From Rhizobium sophorae (lineage in GTDB: Bacteria > Pseudomonadota > Alphaproteobacteria > Rhizobiales > Rhizobiaceae): 64,000 nt of DNA. Of the stretch, positions 9,187-18,215 are shown one piece after another. The first letter of the stretch is position 1, and the number at the start of each line of letters is the position of its first letter. The stretch lies in NCBI RefSeq assembly GCF_013087515.1, contig NZ_JABFCN010000033.1:1-64000 (forward strand), in the 5' to 3' direction. The translations under genes and the position numbers were made by a program. Below the pieces are notes generated by a model. That model was not told the origin of the DNA. It made no database searches and saw nothing but the letters and a program-made list of their open reading frames with translations.

Positions 9187-9820
9187 TGCCAGAAAACCCG
9201 CCAAAACCACGAGTAACGATACGCCTGTCGTTTACGTCGTGGATGACGATCCCTCGATCCGAGAGGCGCTTGTCGATCTGTTTTTGTCGGTCCGAACGGA
9301 AGCGCAAGTCTTCGAAAGCGCTCAGGACCTCTTGGACAACGCCGATCTCAAGCGGCCCGGCTGCATCCTCCTCGACGTAAGGCTTCCCGGCGCCAATGGC
9401 CTGGACTTCCAGATTCATCTGGAAAAACTCGGCAACCAGATGCCGATCATCTTCATGACCGGCCATGGCGACATACCGATGACCGTGCGGGCGATGAAAG
9501 CCGGCGCGGTGGATTTTCTGGCAAAACCGTTCCGGGACCAGGATATCCTCGATGCTGTGGCCGTAGCTTTCCAGAAAGACCGGGACCTGCGCCAACAATC
9601 TGCGGCCAATGGCGCCGTTTCCGAACTCGCGAAGACGTTGACACGCCGCGAACACGAGGTCATGGCTGCTGTCGTTCAGGGCCTGATGAACAAGCAGATC
9701 GCCTTCAACCTCGGCATTAGCGAAATCACGGTTAAACTCCATCGCGGCAATGTCATGCGCAAGATGGAGGCGCGCTCGGTAGCAGATCTGGTCCGCAAAG
9801 CCGAGCTGCTTGGCCTGTAG
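9179..9820 (+). CDS. FixJ/NarL-type response regulator with LuxR HTH
   Basis: Cognate regulator of the preceding kinase, overlapping its 3' end. The receiver spans about residues 15-130, with acidic pocket DDD at 22-24, phospho-acceptor Asp66 (LLDVRLPG), Thr in FMTGHGD and Lys in FLAKPF. A LuxR-type helix-turn-helix follows (LTRREHEVMAAVVQGLMNKQIA ... ITVKLHRGNVMRKM). GGAGG lies a few bases before the ATG. By analogy with FixJ, TodT and DctR relatives it activates transcription when phosphorylated. Targets cannot be read from the sequence, but the downstream receiver, zinc-finger and flavoprotein genes are likely. Confidence 0.88.
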   Translation: MNDARKPAKTTSNDTPVVYVVDDDPSIREALVDLFLSVRTEAQVFESAQDLLDNADLKRPGCILLDVRLPGANGLDFQIHLEKLGNQMPIIFMTGHGDIPMTVRAMKAGAVDFLAKPFRDQDILDAVAVAFQKDRDLRQQSAANGAVSELAKTLTRREHEVMAAVVQGLMNKQIAFNLGISEITVKLHRGNVMRKMEARSVADLVRKAELLGL

Positions 9821-9910
9821 TTGAAAAACCTAGACCCTTGTATGGTACAAGGACCAGTCTCGAAGGCGCATATACCGTGCTGTTGATCTAACACGGCAAG
9901 GCCAGAGAAA

Positions 9911-10282
9911 TTGTGCAAAACACCAGTCATAGCCATCGTCGACGATGATCGGTCGATACGCGAAGCGCTTGACGATCTCATTTTGTCCTGCGGCTATAAG
10001 AGCCGGCTGTTCACGTCCGCGGAAGAGTATCTTGCTGCGCAGGACCGCGCCGCGATTGACTGCATGCTCGTGGATGTCAAAATGCCCGGTCTCACGGGGC
10101 TCGAGCTGCAGGCTGTGCTGAACGAACAAAATACGCTGAAGCCCCCGATGATATTCATGACATCCTATAGCGACAGCAAAACGAAGGCGGCGGCGATGAG
10201 CGGGGGCGCTTTTGCCTTTCTCGGCAAGCCCGTGAATTTCAGCCAATTGGTCCAGTGTCTCGAACAGGCGCTGAAGCGCTGA
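9911..10282 (+). CDS. Stand-alone receiver domain protein (FixJ-like)
   Basis: Single receiver domain of 123 residues, with no output domain. It shows the acidic pocket VDDDRS, the phospho-acceptor Asp in 'CMLVDVKMPG', the Thr/Ser pair in FMTSYSD and the Lys in FLGKPV. Upstream the frame reaches a stop within ten codons, and the only early start is TTG at 9911, preceded by a purine-rich stretch. Such proteins act as phosphate sinks or allosteric partners of a nearby kinase; the kinase two genes upstream is the obvious candidate. The 90-base gap before it shows no terminator. Confidence 0.78.
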   Translation: MCKTPVIAIVDDDRSIREALDDLILSCGYKSRLFTSAEEYLAAQDRAAIDCMLVDVKMPGLTGLELQAVLNEQNTLKPPMIFMTSYSDSKTKAAAMSGGAFAFLGKPVNFSQLVQCLEQALKR

Positions 10283-10306
10283 TCCACGCCAACGAGGAGT
10301 AATTCC

Positions 10307-10612
10307 ATGTCGCACGGCTGCTCTCACACATCGACGATCCGCACGGTTCGGCCCAAAACGCTCGGCTGCGAGGAATGCCTTGAGACCGGACAGGTTTGGT
10401 TTCATCTCAGGTTATGCCGCGAGTGTGGCCATGTCGGGTGCTGCGACCAATCCCCCGGTCGTCACGCGACCGCACATTTCCATGCCACGCAGCATCCGAT
10501 CATAGAAGGTTACGATCCGCCAGAAGGTTGGGGATGGTGTTTTGTCGACGAGACCATGGTCGAACTGCCGGACCAGACCCCGCAGCGTGGCCCCATACCT
10601 CGCTATTACTAG
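10307..10612 (+). CDS. UBP-type zinc-finger protein
   Basis: Protein of 101 residues made almost entirely of a ZnF-UBP fold. Cys and His ligands occur in 'GCSHTSTI', 'GCEECLETG', 'LCRECGHVGCCDQSP' and 'HATAHFHATQHPI', and it ends 'GWGWCFVDETMVELPDQ'. In eukaryotes the fold binds the free C-terminus of ubiquitin; bacterial versions have no known partner. GAGGAG lies seven bases before the ATG. In many bacteria this small gene sits directly before a cyclic-nucleotide-domain/FAD oxidoreductase gene, as here, which suggests the two proteins work together. Confidence 0.85.
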   Translation: MSHGCSHTSTIRTVRPKTLGCEECLETGQVWFHLRLCRECGHVGCCDQSPGRHATAHFHATQHPIIEGYDPPEGWGWCFVDETMVELPDQTPQRGPIPRYY

Positions 10613-10668
10613 ACCATCTCGAACCGGCAACGCCATTTTCGTCACGTTTCAAGCCAGGAGAAAAATTG

Positions 10669-12342
10669 ATGGCGGATCTCAGCGCAAGACAGCACCAGAT
10701 GTTTCCGGAGCTGAGCCCGCGTCAAGTCGAGACGGCCAAACGTTTTGCCAGTGGCGAGCCAAAGCATTTCGAAGCTGGGGAATTTATCTACAAGGTCGGC
10801 GATCACGCGGCACCTGCCTGGCTGGTGCTTGAAGGATCGATGGATGTCTTTCGCCATGAAGGCCTGTCGCATGAGGCGCCGATCACCACCCATGGTGCCG
10901 GTCAGTTGTCGGGCGAAGTCAATCAACTTTCGGGCCGTCCGACACTGGCCGGTGCACGGGCCGGCTCCGACGGTTGCACCGCGGTTGCGTTCGATGCAGC
11001 CCATCTGCGCGCCCTGGTGATCGGCTCGGCGGATGTCGGCGAGATTATCATGCGGGCTTTTATCCTGCGTCGCGTTGGTCTGATCGATTCCGGCGCCGGC
11101 TCGGTTCTGATCGGCGCCGCCGGCAATGCCGCGCTGTCACGCCTGCAAGGGTTTCTCTCACGCAACGCCTTTCCCTATATCGTGCTCGATTCTGCCAGCC
11201 AAGGCGAAGGCCGTGCTCTGATCGAACGCCTGGGCATCCTCGCATCCGAACTGCCGCTGATGGTCTGCCCCAATGGAACGGTGTTAAAAAACCCGAACGA
11301 CATGGAAGCCGCCGCTTGCCTTGGCATGACGCCGGAACTCATGCCCGGAAAGCTTTATGACGTTGCCGTCGTTGGCGCCGGGCCTGCTGGCCTCGCCACC
11401 GCCGTTTATGCCGCCTCCGAAGGGCTTGAAGTCATTGTCATCGACGAACGTTCGGTAGGAGGACAGGCCGGCGCTTCCTCACGCATCGAAAACTATCTCG
11501 GCTTCCCAACCGGCATATCCGGCCAGGCTCTGGCCGGCCGCGCCTATAACCAGGCACTCAAATTCGGCGCGGAAATGGTCTTGCCAGTTGCGGTCAACAG
11601 TCTGATCTCGCCCGAGCGCGACGCCGGGGTGCTGACCCTGGAGCTCGCAGGTGGAAAGGCCGTGACGTCGCGAACGGTTGTCATTGCCTCCGGTGCGCAC
11701 TACCGGCGTCCGAGAATTGCCAGCATCGAGAGCTTTGAGGGCAATGGCATCTCCTATTGGGCTTCTCCAATAGAGGCGAAACTCTGCGCCGGTGAAGAGA
11801 TAGCGCTGGTTGGCGGCGGCAATTCTGCTGGTCAGGCGATCGTTTTTCTCGCACCTCAGGTCAAGACACTGCATCTCGTCGTCCGGCGCGCGCTCGAAGA
11901 CACGATGTCGCAATATCTGATTGACCGCATCAAGGCTTTCCCCAATGTCGAACTGCACATGCACTGCGAAGTGGATGCGGTCGAAGGCGCTCCCGCAGGC
12001 GGCCTGAAATCTGCCACACTGCGCAATCGGCTGGATAACAGCGAAAAACTGCTGTCGATTCACCACCTTTTCCTTTTCATCGGAGCAGATCCGAATGCCG
12101 GCTGGATCAGCGACCGCATCCATACCGATGAGAAGGGCTTCATCATCACCGGACAATCCTTCGATGCGCTGTGCAGTTTCACTCGCCAGCCTCTACCGCT
12201 GGAAACCAGCCTGCCAAACGTCTTTGCCATCGGTGATGTCCGGGCCGGATCGACCAAGCGGGTTGCGGCCGCAGTCGGTGAAGGTGCTGCCGTCGTCTCC
12301 CAGATCCATGCTGCGCTCAGCCTGATGAAGACCCCGCACTGA
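10669..12342 (+). CDS. cNMP-binding, Grx-like and thioredoxin-reductase-like flavoprotein
   Basis: A 557-residue flavoprotein of three parts. Residues 1 to about 140 are a cyclic-nucleotide-binding-type beta barrel (FEAGEFIYKVGDHAAPAWLVLEG). About 150-220 are a glutaredoxin-like insert (FLSRNAFPYIVLD ... ELPLMVCPNGTVL). About 228-557 are a thioredoxin-reductase-type FAD/NAD(P) domain (VVGAGPAGLATAVYAASEGL, GGQAGASSRIENYLGFP, LVGGGNSAGQA, FAIGDVRAGS). The redox CATC of true thioredoxin reductases is missing: the matching site reads SYWASPIEAKLC, with one Cys only. The ATG at 10669 follows CCAGGAG; the frame is open upstream through the zinc-finger gene, which is a shadow. It is probably co-transcribed with that gene. 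Confidence 0.87.
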   Translation: MADLSARQHQMFPELSPRQVETAKRFASGEPKHFEAGEFIYKVGDHAAPAWLVLEGSMDVFRHEGLSHEAPITTHGAGQLSGEVNQLSGRPTLAGARAGSDGCTAVAFDAAHLRALVIGSADVGEIIMRAFILRRVGLIDSGAGSVLIGAAGNAALSRLQGFLSRNAFPYIVLDSASQGEGRALIERLGILASELPLMVCPNGTVLKNPNDMEAAACLGMTPELMPGKLYDVAVVGAGPAGLATAVYAASEGLEVIVIDERSVGGQAGASSRIENYLGFPTGISGQALAGRAYNQALKFGAEMVLPVAVNSLISPERDAGVLTLELAGGKAVTSRTVVIASGAHYRRPRIASIESFEGNGISYWASPIEAKLCAGEEIALVGGGNSAGQAIVFLAPQVKTLHLVVRRALEDTMSQYLIDRIKAFPNVELHMHCEVDAVEGAPAGGLKSATLRNRLDNSEKLLSIHHLFLFIGADPNAGWISDRIHTDEKGFIITGQSFDALCSFTRQPLPLETSLPNVFAIGDVRAGSTKRVAAAVGEGAAVVSQIHAALSLMKTPH

Positions 12343-12368
12343 AGCATACGGACTTCTTAAAATCAAAC

Positions 12369-12394
12369 GACCCCCCGGCAGATGCCGGCGGGTC
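12369..12394 (-). terminator. Hairpin between convergent genes
   Basis: GACCCcCCGGC and GCCGGcGGGTC pair around an AGAT loop with one mismatch. On the minus strand it is followed by GTTTGATTTT, so it probably ends the flavin monooxygenase transcript. On the plus strand there is no T-run, though it may still block read-through from the flavoprotein gene. Confidence 0.65.
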
Positions 12395-12439
12395 GAAAAT
12401 GTCGTCTTACGAGGGATGTGAGAGATAGCGGGTCGGTGC

Positions 12440-13555
12440 TTAGATAGCCGACCCACCAAGCTGGCGACCGTAAGCAACGATTTCCCTGCCCACGACGATG
12501 CGATCAGCCTCGAACCGCTGCAGGGCGGTGGGAAGGTCGATCGCGGACGCCAGGCAATTGCTCAGCGCCATGACATCGCCGGCTGCTTTCGACACGCCCA
12601 TCGCGGTGTGCGGCCGCGCGACAAAGGCAGCGTCACCAATCAGGACGATTGACCGGCCGATCATACGGGGTGCCTCGTAGTCGAAAATACCTTGTATCGA
12701 CGGGCTTGGCTCCGCTTCCACCGCCAGCGCGAATTGCGGCGGAAGCATCTGCCTGGCATCGGCGCGAAAAGTTTCCAGACGGTCGTTCGACAAGCCACCG
12801 CGCGGTAGGGAAAACACATGTGCCCGCTTACCGAGATCAGTGAAAGTGCGGGCAAGTTCGCTTGGCGCCACCTTGCGGTACCAGACCCAGTTGTAGCGGC
12901 GGCTGCCGACGTTCATTTCACCTTTCGAACCTGGGACAAGATAGCCGAGAGCGTGTACGCCCGGCCGGACATGGAAGGCAAACCGGTCGAGAAGCAGCGC
13001 GGCGGCCGCTGGCACGCTCGTTTCCGGAATCAACCCACGCCAGGCGACATAGCCGGAATAGCGATTTTGATTGTCCTTGAGATTGACCGCCCCGCGCACA
13101 ACGGAACCGAGGCCATCGGCGCCGATCACAAGATCGGCATTCTCCCGCGTGCCGTCACCAAAAATCAGTTCCGCATCGCTATCGCCGTCCAGTACCTCGA
13201 CGACGTCCCGGCCCAACACATAGCTTCCGGAGGCGATGCGCGATGCGACGGTTTCGAACAGGTAATCCCAAGAAATTTGTGTCTGGGGCATAATGACGGT
13301 CTGGGCGATACTGCCATCCTGATTGAGATAGATGCGTTCCTTTGCCAACACGCCAACACGGGCAACATGCTCGCACCCGATCCGCCGGAGAATGTGCAGC
13401 AGATCGCTCTGACCGACCAAGCCCGCTCCCCGGCCGGCAAGACCGTTCTTCGATCGCTCGTAGATGCGAACATCATGGCCGGCCTGCTGCAACATGATGC
13501 CGGCGAAGAGACCGGCGAGCGAACCGCCGACTATTCTAATACGAAGATTGTTCAT
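12440..13555 (-). CDS. FAD-dependent aromatic monooxygenase
   Basis: Class A flavin monooxygenase of 371 residues. The N-terminus has the dinucleotide fold (IRIVGGSLAGLFAGIMLQQAGHDVRIYERS), with a 'GRGAGLVGQSDLLHIL' segment. The DG motif is present (VIGADGLGSVVRGAV, about 150-164), and so is the GD motif (IVLIGDAAFVARPHTAMGVSKAAGD, about 305-330). The GGSxxGL beginning and overall shape recall 2,6-dihydroxypyridine 3-monooxygenase. Enzymes of this type hydroxylate aromatic or N-heterocyclic rings using NAD(P)H and oxygen. Starting at 13555 leaves ten bases after the exporter gene, so the two are one operon. An in-frame start at 13579 would overlap the exporter. Confidence 0.83.
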   Translation of the reverse strand: MNNLRIRIVGGSLAGLFAGIMLQQAGHDVRIYERSKNGLAGRGAGLVGQSDLLHILRRIGCEHVARVGVLAKERIYLNQDGSIAQTVIMPQTQISWDYLFETVASRIASGSYVLGRDVVEVLDGDSDAELIFGDGTRENADLVIGADGLGSVVRGAVNLKDNQNRYSGYVAWRGLIPETSVPAAAALLLDRFAFHVRPGVHALGYLVPGSKGEMNVGSRRYNWVWYRKVAPSELARTFTDLGKRAHVFSLPRGGLSNDRLETFRADARQMLPPQFALAVEAEPSPSIQGIFDYEAPRMIGRSIVLIGDAAFVARPHTAMGVSKAAGDVMALSNCLASAIDLPTALQRFEADRIVVGREIVAYGRQLGGSAI

Positions 13556-13565
13556 AGTCCCGACC

Positions 13566-14789
13566 TCAGTGTCCGACAACCGTCGGCGAATGCCGGCGGT
13601 GATGAAACAGTTTCACCGCAAGGGCTGCTATGCCAAGTGCCGCGCCAAGCAGGCAAACGAGGAGCCAGCCGCCCTCTCCCCATGCCAACGTCGCCAGGGC
13701 AGAGCCTGCCGCCCCACCGAGAAACATGCCGGTCATGAACACCGTATTGAGCCGGCTGCGTGCATCCGCATCGAGCGCATAGATGATGTGCTGGTTGGAG
13801 ATCAACGCACTCTGTATGCCGAAGTCGAGCACGATAACGCCGACAACCAAGGAAGCGATCGATGCCCAGACGCCGAAGATCAGCCAGGCTACGATCGTCA
13901 GTACAGCGCCGAGCCAGACCACGAAGTGAGGTCCCCGCTTGTCGGCAACCTGGCCTGCGAGCGGCGCTGCAAAGATGCCGACTGCGCCGACAATTCCGAA
14001 CAGACCTGCAACGTCCGCTCCAAGCTGGAACTCCGGCCCCGCGAGATGGAGCGCCAGGATTGTCCAGAAGGCCGTGAACGAAGCAAACAGCAATGCCTGG
14101 ATTATCGTCGCGGCCCGCAATGCCGGATGGCGTTTCCAGAGCTGGCCGAGCGACCGGATGGCTTCATGATAGCGCAAAGTCGACGTCGGTCGGTGATGGG
14201 GAAGCACCGTGAACATAAGACCTGCAGCGAGCAGCGCGAGCGGTACCCCGATCCAGAACATCTCACGCCACCCTGCATGCTCGCCGACGAACCCCGACAG
14301 GGTGCGGCTGAACAATATGCCCGACAGTACGCCTGCCATGACCGTGCCGATCGTAGCGCCGCGTTTTTCCGGTGCTGCCAACGATGCGGCAAAGGGCACG
14401 ATCTGCTGGGCGACAGTGGAACACACGCCGACGATGACCGAAGCTGCCACCAGCATCCAAGCGGTCGGTGCCAGTGCGGCAAGCGCGAGAGCGGCTGCCA
14501 GCACCAGGAACTGCCCGATGATCATGCGGCGCCGATTAACGAGGTCGCCGAGCGGCAATAGGAGAAAAAGGCCCAGTGCATACCCAAGTTGCGTCGCCGT
14601 CGGCACCATGCCGGTGACCGGCTCATGGCTAAAATCCGCCTCGATAAGGCCGAGCATCGGCTGATTGTAATAGATGTTCGCGACCGCAATCCCGCCCGCG
14701 ACGGCCATGGCCAGCAGCGCTACTTGTCCGATCGCATCATTTCGGGTGGCGCTTGCCGCCCTGCCCTGCATCTGTTCGGTCTTTTCCAT
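13566..14789 (-). CDS. MFS transporter, 12 membrane segments
   Basis: Major facilitator of 407 residues with 12 predicted hydrophobic segments. It has the 'NIYYNQPMLGLIE' motif near helix 1 and the A-motif-like loop 'GDLVNRRRMIIG' between helices 2 and 3. Such proteins are mostly drug or metabolite exporters. The open frame runs 860 bases further upstream, antisense to the YdeP gene, but membrane character and the usual N-terminus begin at 14789. It is the first gene of a two-gene operon with the flavin monooxygenase, which suggests export of that enzyme's substrate or product. Confidence 0.85.
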   Translation of the reverse strand: MEKTEQMQGRAASATRNDAIGQVALLAMAVAGGIAVANIYYNQPMLGLIEADFSHEPVTGMVPTATQLGYALGLFLLLPLGDLVNRRRMIIGQFLVLAAALALAALAPTAWMLVAASVIVGVCSTVAQQIVPFAASLAAPEKRGATIGTVMAGVLSGILFSRTLSGFVGEHAGWREMFWIGVPLALLAAGLMFTVLPHHRPTSTLRYHEAIRSLGQLWKRHPALRAATIIQALLFASFTAFWTILALHLAGPEFQLGADVAGLFGIVGAVGIFAAPLAGQVADKRGPHFVVWLGAVLTIVAWLIFGVWASIASLVVGVIVLDFGIQSALISNQHIIYALDADARSRLNTVFMTGMFLGGAAGSALATLAWGEGGWLLVCLLGAALGIAALAVKLFHHRRHSPTVVGH

Positions 14790-14945
14790 AATCCTGCTCC
14801 ATCGCCAATCTTGATCAGAGCAAGCTATTTCCGATCGCATTGCACGCACATCCAATGGACGTCTACCCGGACCTATACATCCGTCTAGGTTCGCATCGAT
14901 GGGTTCGATGCTAGATCTGTAGAAACACAGTGAATGGAGACTGCG
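14790..14945. promoter_or_regulatory. Divergent promoter region, exporter versus YdeP-type gene
   Basis: Both flanking operons start here. An inverted repeat ACCTA-N10-TAGGT lies at about 14871-14890, and CGTCTA occurs twice nearby. A regulator could bind it, but no regulator gene adjoins, so this is a weak suggestion. Confidence 0.35.
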
Positions 14946-17231
14946 ATGAGCGAGAAGCGGCCGGATGGGATCGAGCGTTACACGGCGCCAGCGGGCGGTT
15001 GGGGCGCACTCAAGGCCGTTGCCAAAACCCTTGCTCATCAACAGATCATCGCAGAGGGTGCTGCTACACTGCTGAAGGCAAACCAGCCGGAGGGGTTCGA
15101 TTGCCCCGGTTGCGCCTGGCCCGATCCTAAGCATACAAGTTCCTTCGAGTTCTGCGAAAATGGCGCCAAAGCGATCACCTGGGAATCGACGGCCAAGCGG
15201 GTCGGTCCGGATTTCTTTGCCGCCCATACCGTCACGGACCTCTGGAGTTGGTCCGACCACAGCCTTGAAGACCAAGGCCGGCTGACCCATCCCCTGATCT
15301 ATGACAAGGCCAGCGATCGTTATATACCGATCGAATGGGAAGCTGCATTCGCCCGCATCGCCGCAGGACTGAACAGCTTGCCCAGCCCTGACATGGCGGA
15401 ATTCTACACGTCCGGCAGGGCCTCGAACGAGGCGGCATTCCTGTTCCAGCTGTTCGTGCGTGCCTATGGCACCAACAATTTCCCCGATTGTTCCAACATG
15501 TGCCATGAGGCCACCAGCGTCGGCCTGCCCCTGTCGATCGGGGTTGGCAAGGGCACGGTGACGCTGGAGGATTTTGATCATGCCGACGCGATCTTCTCGT
15601 TCGGACACAATCCCGGTACCAACCATCCGCGCATGATGACCACGCTTCACGACGCGTCACGCCGGGGGGTGCCCATTGTGGTCTTCAATCCGCTCAAGGA
15701 GCGCGCACTGGAGCGATTCGCCGCACCGCAGGATCCCATCGAGATGACGACGATGTCGTCGACCAAGATTGCCTCCGCCTATCACCAGGTTCGCACCGGC
15801 GGCGATCTCGCCGCGCTCAAAGGCCTGATGAAGCGCATCTTCGAACGCGACGCGGCCGATATCGCCGCAGGGGGTCCGGGCGTGCTCGACCGCGAATTCA
15901 TCGAGACCCAGACCATTGGCCTGGATGAACTGAAGGCCGATATCGAGCGGACGGAATGGTCTGAAATCGTCGAAAAATCGGGCCTGTCGCTGGAAGCGCT
16001 GGATAGCGCCGTCGATGTCTATCTCAAGGCGAAGAACGTCATCCTCTGCTATGGAATGGGGATTACCCAGCATGCCAATGGTACCGCAAATGTTCAGCAA
16101 CTCGCCAATTTCCTGATGCTGCGCGGCAATATCGGCCGGCCCGGCGCCGGCATATGCCCGTTGCGCGGCCACTCCAATGTCCAGGGCGACCGAACGGTTG
16201 GCATTACGGAAATTCCAAATGCCGGCCTCCTCGACGGCCTGGAAAAGGCCTTCGGTTTTCGACCACCTTCGGAAAGGGGCCATAATGCCGTGGAGGCGAT
16301 CGAAGCGATTAGCGACGGCAGGTCGAAAGCCCTCGTCTGCCTCGGTGGCAATCTCGCCGTCGCCATGTCGGATCCGCAAACGACCTTCGCGGGCATGCGA
16401 AAGCTCGATCTGGCCGTCCATCTTGCGACCAAGCTCAATCGTTCGCATCTGCTGTTGGCGAAAACGTCGATCATTCTGCCGGTTCTAGGCCGCACCGATT
16501 TGGACATCCAGGCGACAGGCCGCCAATCCGTCACGGTGGAGGATTCCATGTCGATGGTGCATGCGTCGCGCGGTTTCCTCAAACCACCGAGCGACCAGCT
16601 GCGCTCGGAACCCTGGATCGTTGCCGGTATGGCCAAAGCAACGCTTGGCGACCGTTACAGCATCGATTGGGACGGGATGGCCGGCAACTATGAACGGATC
16701 CGTGACAAGATCGAGATCGTCTTTCCCGATTTCCACGATTTCAACAGACGCGTGAAGACGCCCGGGGGCTTCCGCCTCACGGTCGCGGCGTCGAACCGGG
16801 TGTGGAATACGCCGTCCGGCAAGGCCGAATTTCTCGTGGCGCCCGACCTGGACGAGGACGCCCGCTTGCGCGACCCCGATGCCCTCGTTTTGACCACCTT
16901 GCGCAGCCACGACCAGTACAACACCACGATATACGGCCTCGACGACCGGTACCGGGGCGTTTTCGGCCGCCGCGATGTCGTCTTCATAAGCCGAAGGGAT
17001 CTTGAGACGCGCGGTCTGGCAGACGGCGACCTGATCGACGTCGAAGCCATCACAGCCGGTGGTGCCAGAACCGTCAGCGGATTTACCGCCGTTGCCTATG
17101 ACATCCCCTTTGGCTCGGTGGCCGGATACTATCCCGAGATGAATCAGGTCATTGCGCTAGCTGACTATGACAAGAAATCCGGAACGCCAGCTTATAAGGG
17201 CGTTCCAGTGAGGATACGCCGATCCGTGTAA
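14946..17231 (+). CDS. FdhF/YdeP-family molybdopterin oxidoreductase
   Basis: Large (761 residues) cytoplasmic oxidoreductase of the DMSO-reductase superfamily, YdeP branch. The N-terminal CPGCAW...C segment (about residues 55-80) may hold the Fe-S cluster of this branch. Bis-MGD motifs follow: 'SGRASNEAAFLFQLFVRAYGTNNFPDCSNMCHEAT' (about 155-190), 'FGHNPGTNHPRM', 'GMGITQHANGTANVQQLANFLMLRGNIGRPGAG' and a C-terminal MopB domain (LTTLRSHDQYNTTIYG). E. coli YdeP is linked to acid resistance, but its reaction is unknown. The ATG at 14946 has GGAG six bases upstream; the ATG at 14934 is in frame but without one. It has no Tat signal. Confidence 0.88.
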   Translation: MSEKRPDGIERYTAPAGGWGALKAVAKTLAHQQIIAEGAATLLKANQPEGFDCPGCAWPDPKHTSSFEFCENGAKAITWESTAKRVGPDFFAAHTVTDLWSWSDHSLEDQGRLTHPLIYDKASDRYIPIEWEAAFARIAAGLNSLPSPDMAEFYTSGRASNEAAFLFQLFVRAYGTNNFPDCSNMCHEATSVGLPLSIGVGKGTVTLEDFDHADAIFSFGHNPGTNHPRMMTTLHDASRRGVPIVVFNPLKERALERFAAPQDPIEMTTMSSTKIASAYHQVRTGGDLAALKGLMKRIFERDAADIAAGGPGVLDREFIETQTIGLDELKADIERTEWSEIVEKSGLSLEALDSAVDVYLKAKNVILCYGMGITQHANGTANVQQLANFLMLRGNIGRPGAGICPLRGHSNVQGDRTVGITEIPNAGLLDGLEKAFGFRPPSERGHNAVEAIEAISDGRSKALVCLGGNLAVAMSDPQTTFAGMRKLDLAVHLATKLNRSHLLLAKTSIILPVLGRTDLDIQATGRQSVTVEDSMSMVHASRGFLKPPSDQLRSEPWIVAGMAKATLGDRYSIDWDGMAGNYERIRDKIEIVFPDFHDFNRRVKTPGGFRLTVAASNRVWNTPSGKAEFLVAPDLDEDARLRDPDALVLTTLRSHDQYNTTIYGLDDRYRGVFGRRDVVFISRRDLETRGLADGDLIDVEAITAGGARTVSGFTAVAYDIPFGSVAGYYPEMNQVIALADYDKKSGTPAYKGVPVRIRRSV

Positions 17232-17409
17232 CCGATCTCGATCCCATGATCAGGACTCGTGCTATTCTCCGATGGACCGACCGGAGAGCTTTTGGTGGGC
17301 GATCAACGCCCGCTTCGGCGTCAGCGGGCTGAAGATGGGGCATCGCGGACGGTGACCGCCTGGATCCGACCTTTCACAGGTCAAGCTCCAGGCCATCCAA
17401 GGACTGACA

Positions 17410-17669
17410 TTTCCAGGCATGGCTGATTGTTCAGGTAGTGACCTAGTACTAGCGCTATCCGCGCAGTACCGCGACCTTGTAGAGATGTTCCGCGAGCGCG
17501 GCTTCTAAGTCCACCACGGCACCATCAACCGCTGGATTCTTGTCTATGCGCCAATGATCGAGAAGCGACTTCGCAAGGTCCCCGGCCACACCGCGGTTTG
17601 GTTCGAATCGATGAGACCTATTTGATCTGGCGAAACGGGCGCGCGTTGCAGTATATTCTAATCCGCTGA
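17410..17669 (+). pseudogene. IS6-family transposase remnant
   Basis: Translation from 17410 gives the IS6 N-terminal pattern (YRDLVEMFRERGF, then a stop codon, then VHHGTINRWILVYAPMIEKRLRK). After a frameshift near 17580 the next frame gives PHRGLVRIDETYLIWRNG, which holds the first Asp of the DDE triad, and ends at TGA 17669. Both ends and the rest of the catalytic domain are missing and no terminal inverted repeats are visible, so the element is dead. Confidence 0.78.
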
Positions 17670-17712
17670 TCGAAATGAGAAGCAAAGCCAGCAAGGCCGG
17701 AGGGAGGCTGCT

Positions 17713-17871
17713 GTGCAAAGATTTATTCTCAGGCATAACATCGAGCGGTTCCGCGCGCTGCTGATGGAGGAGCGGAACGAGCACGACATGCTCTTCATCA
17801 TGGCTGCCGAGATGATGATTGGGACGATGTTCATTTCCTGCCCGCCGCAACTCGAAGACTATCTTTGCTAA
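17713..17871 (+). CDS. Small hypothetical protein, 52 residues
   Basis: GTG-started frame with GGGAGG just upstream, coding for a short protein beginning VQRFILRHNIERFRALLMEERN. The first half resembles a recurrent short rhizobial pattern (a helix with NIERYRxLL and an acidic follow-up). The C-terminus is Met-rich and ends QLEDYLC. It lies in decayed DNA after the transposase remnant, so it could be a remnant too. Confidence 0.4.
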   Translation: MQRFILRHNIERFRALLMEERNEHDMLFIMAAEMMIGTMFISCPPQLEDYLC

Positions 17872-18215
17872 ACTACGCAAAGAGCCAGTCCCCCGCCTCG
17901 CCAGAGTTCTTCCTGTGCTTGGCAGCCGGCTCCTGGCCACCGTCCACCGGCTTTAAAAAACGCGCTCGCTGCGGTGTCCGGGCTGCCAAACCACGCCGAC
18001 ATTGCGCTTAGGATCATCTTTTCCGCCTCAATCGGGAAGGCTGCCGCGAATATCAATGTTCGCATTGACTGCCGTCAAAGCAAAAATTCAATTCTTGGTC
18101 ATGCTTGATGGGCCGTGGGTGCGTTCCGGATCGCGCAATATCCGGACCAGACGATGCCGCAATCAAACGTATGGCGTCTGGCTTGCCCCTAAAGAACTCA
18201 GGAAGGAGAGTGAAG
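17872..18215. other. Gap of 344 bases, nothing recognised
   Basis: Open frames here run on both strands but match no family. The stretch looks like old, decayed coding DNA and must contain the promoter of the cytochrome gene that follows. No FNR-type box is present. Confidence 0.4.

Noticed and set aside
9179..9820. FixJ as partner of the hybrid FixL
   Set aside because: This regulator overlaps its own kinase gene at 7609-9186 and lies 43 kb from fixL; the hybrid FixL has its own receiver.
13464..14561. 365-residue plus-strand frame
   Set aside because: Antisense to the MFS transporter; its translation is Arg/Cys/Gln-rich, typical of a shadow in GC-rich DNA.
14790..15650. N-terminal extension of the MFS transporter frame by about 290 codons
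   Set aside because: The extension is antisense to the YdeP-type gene and has no membrane character; family homologues begin at 14789.
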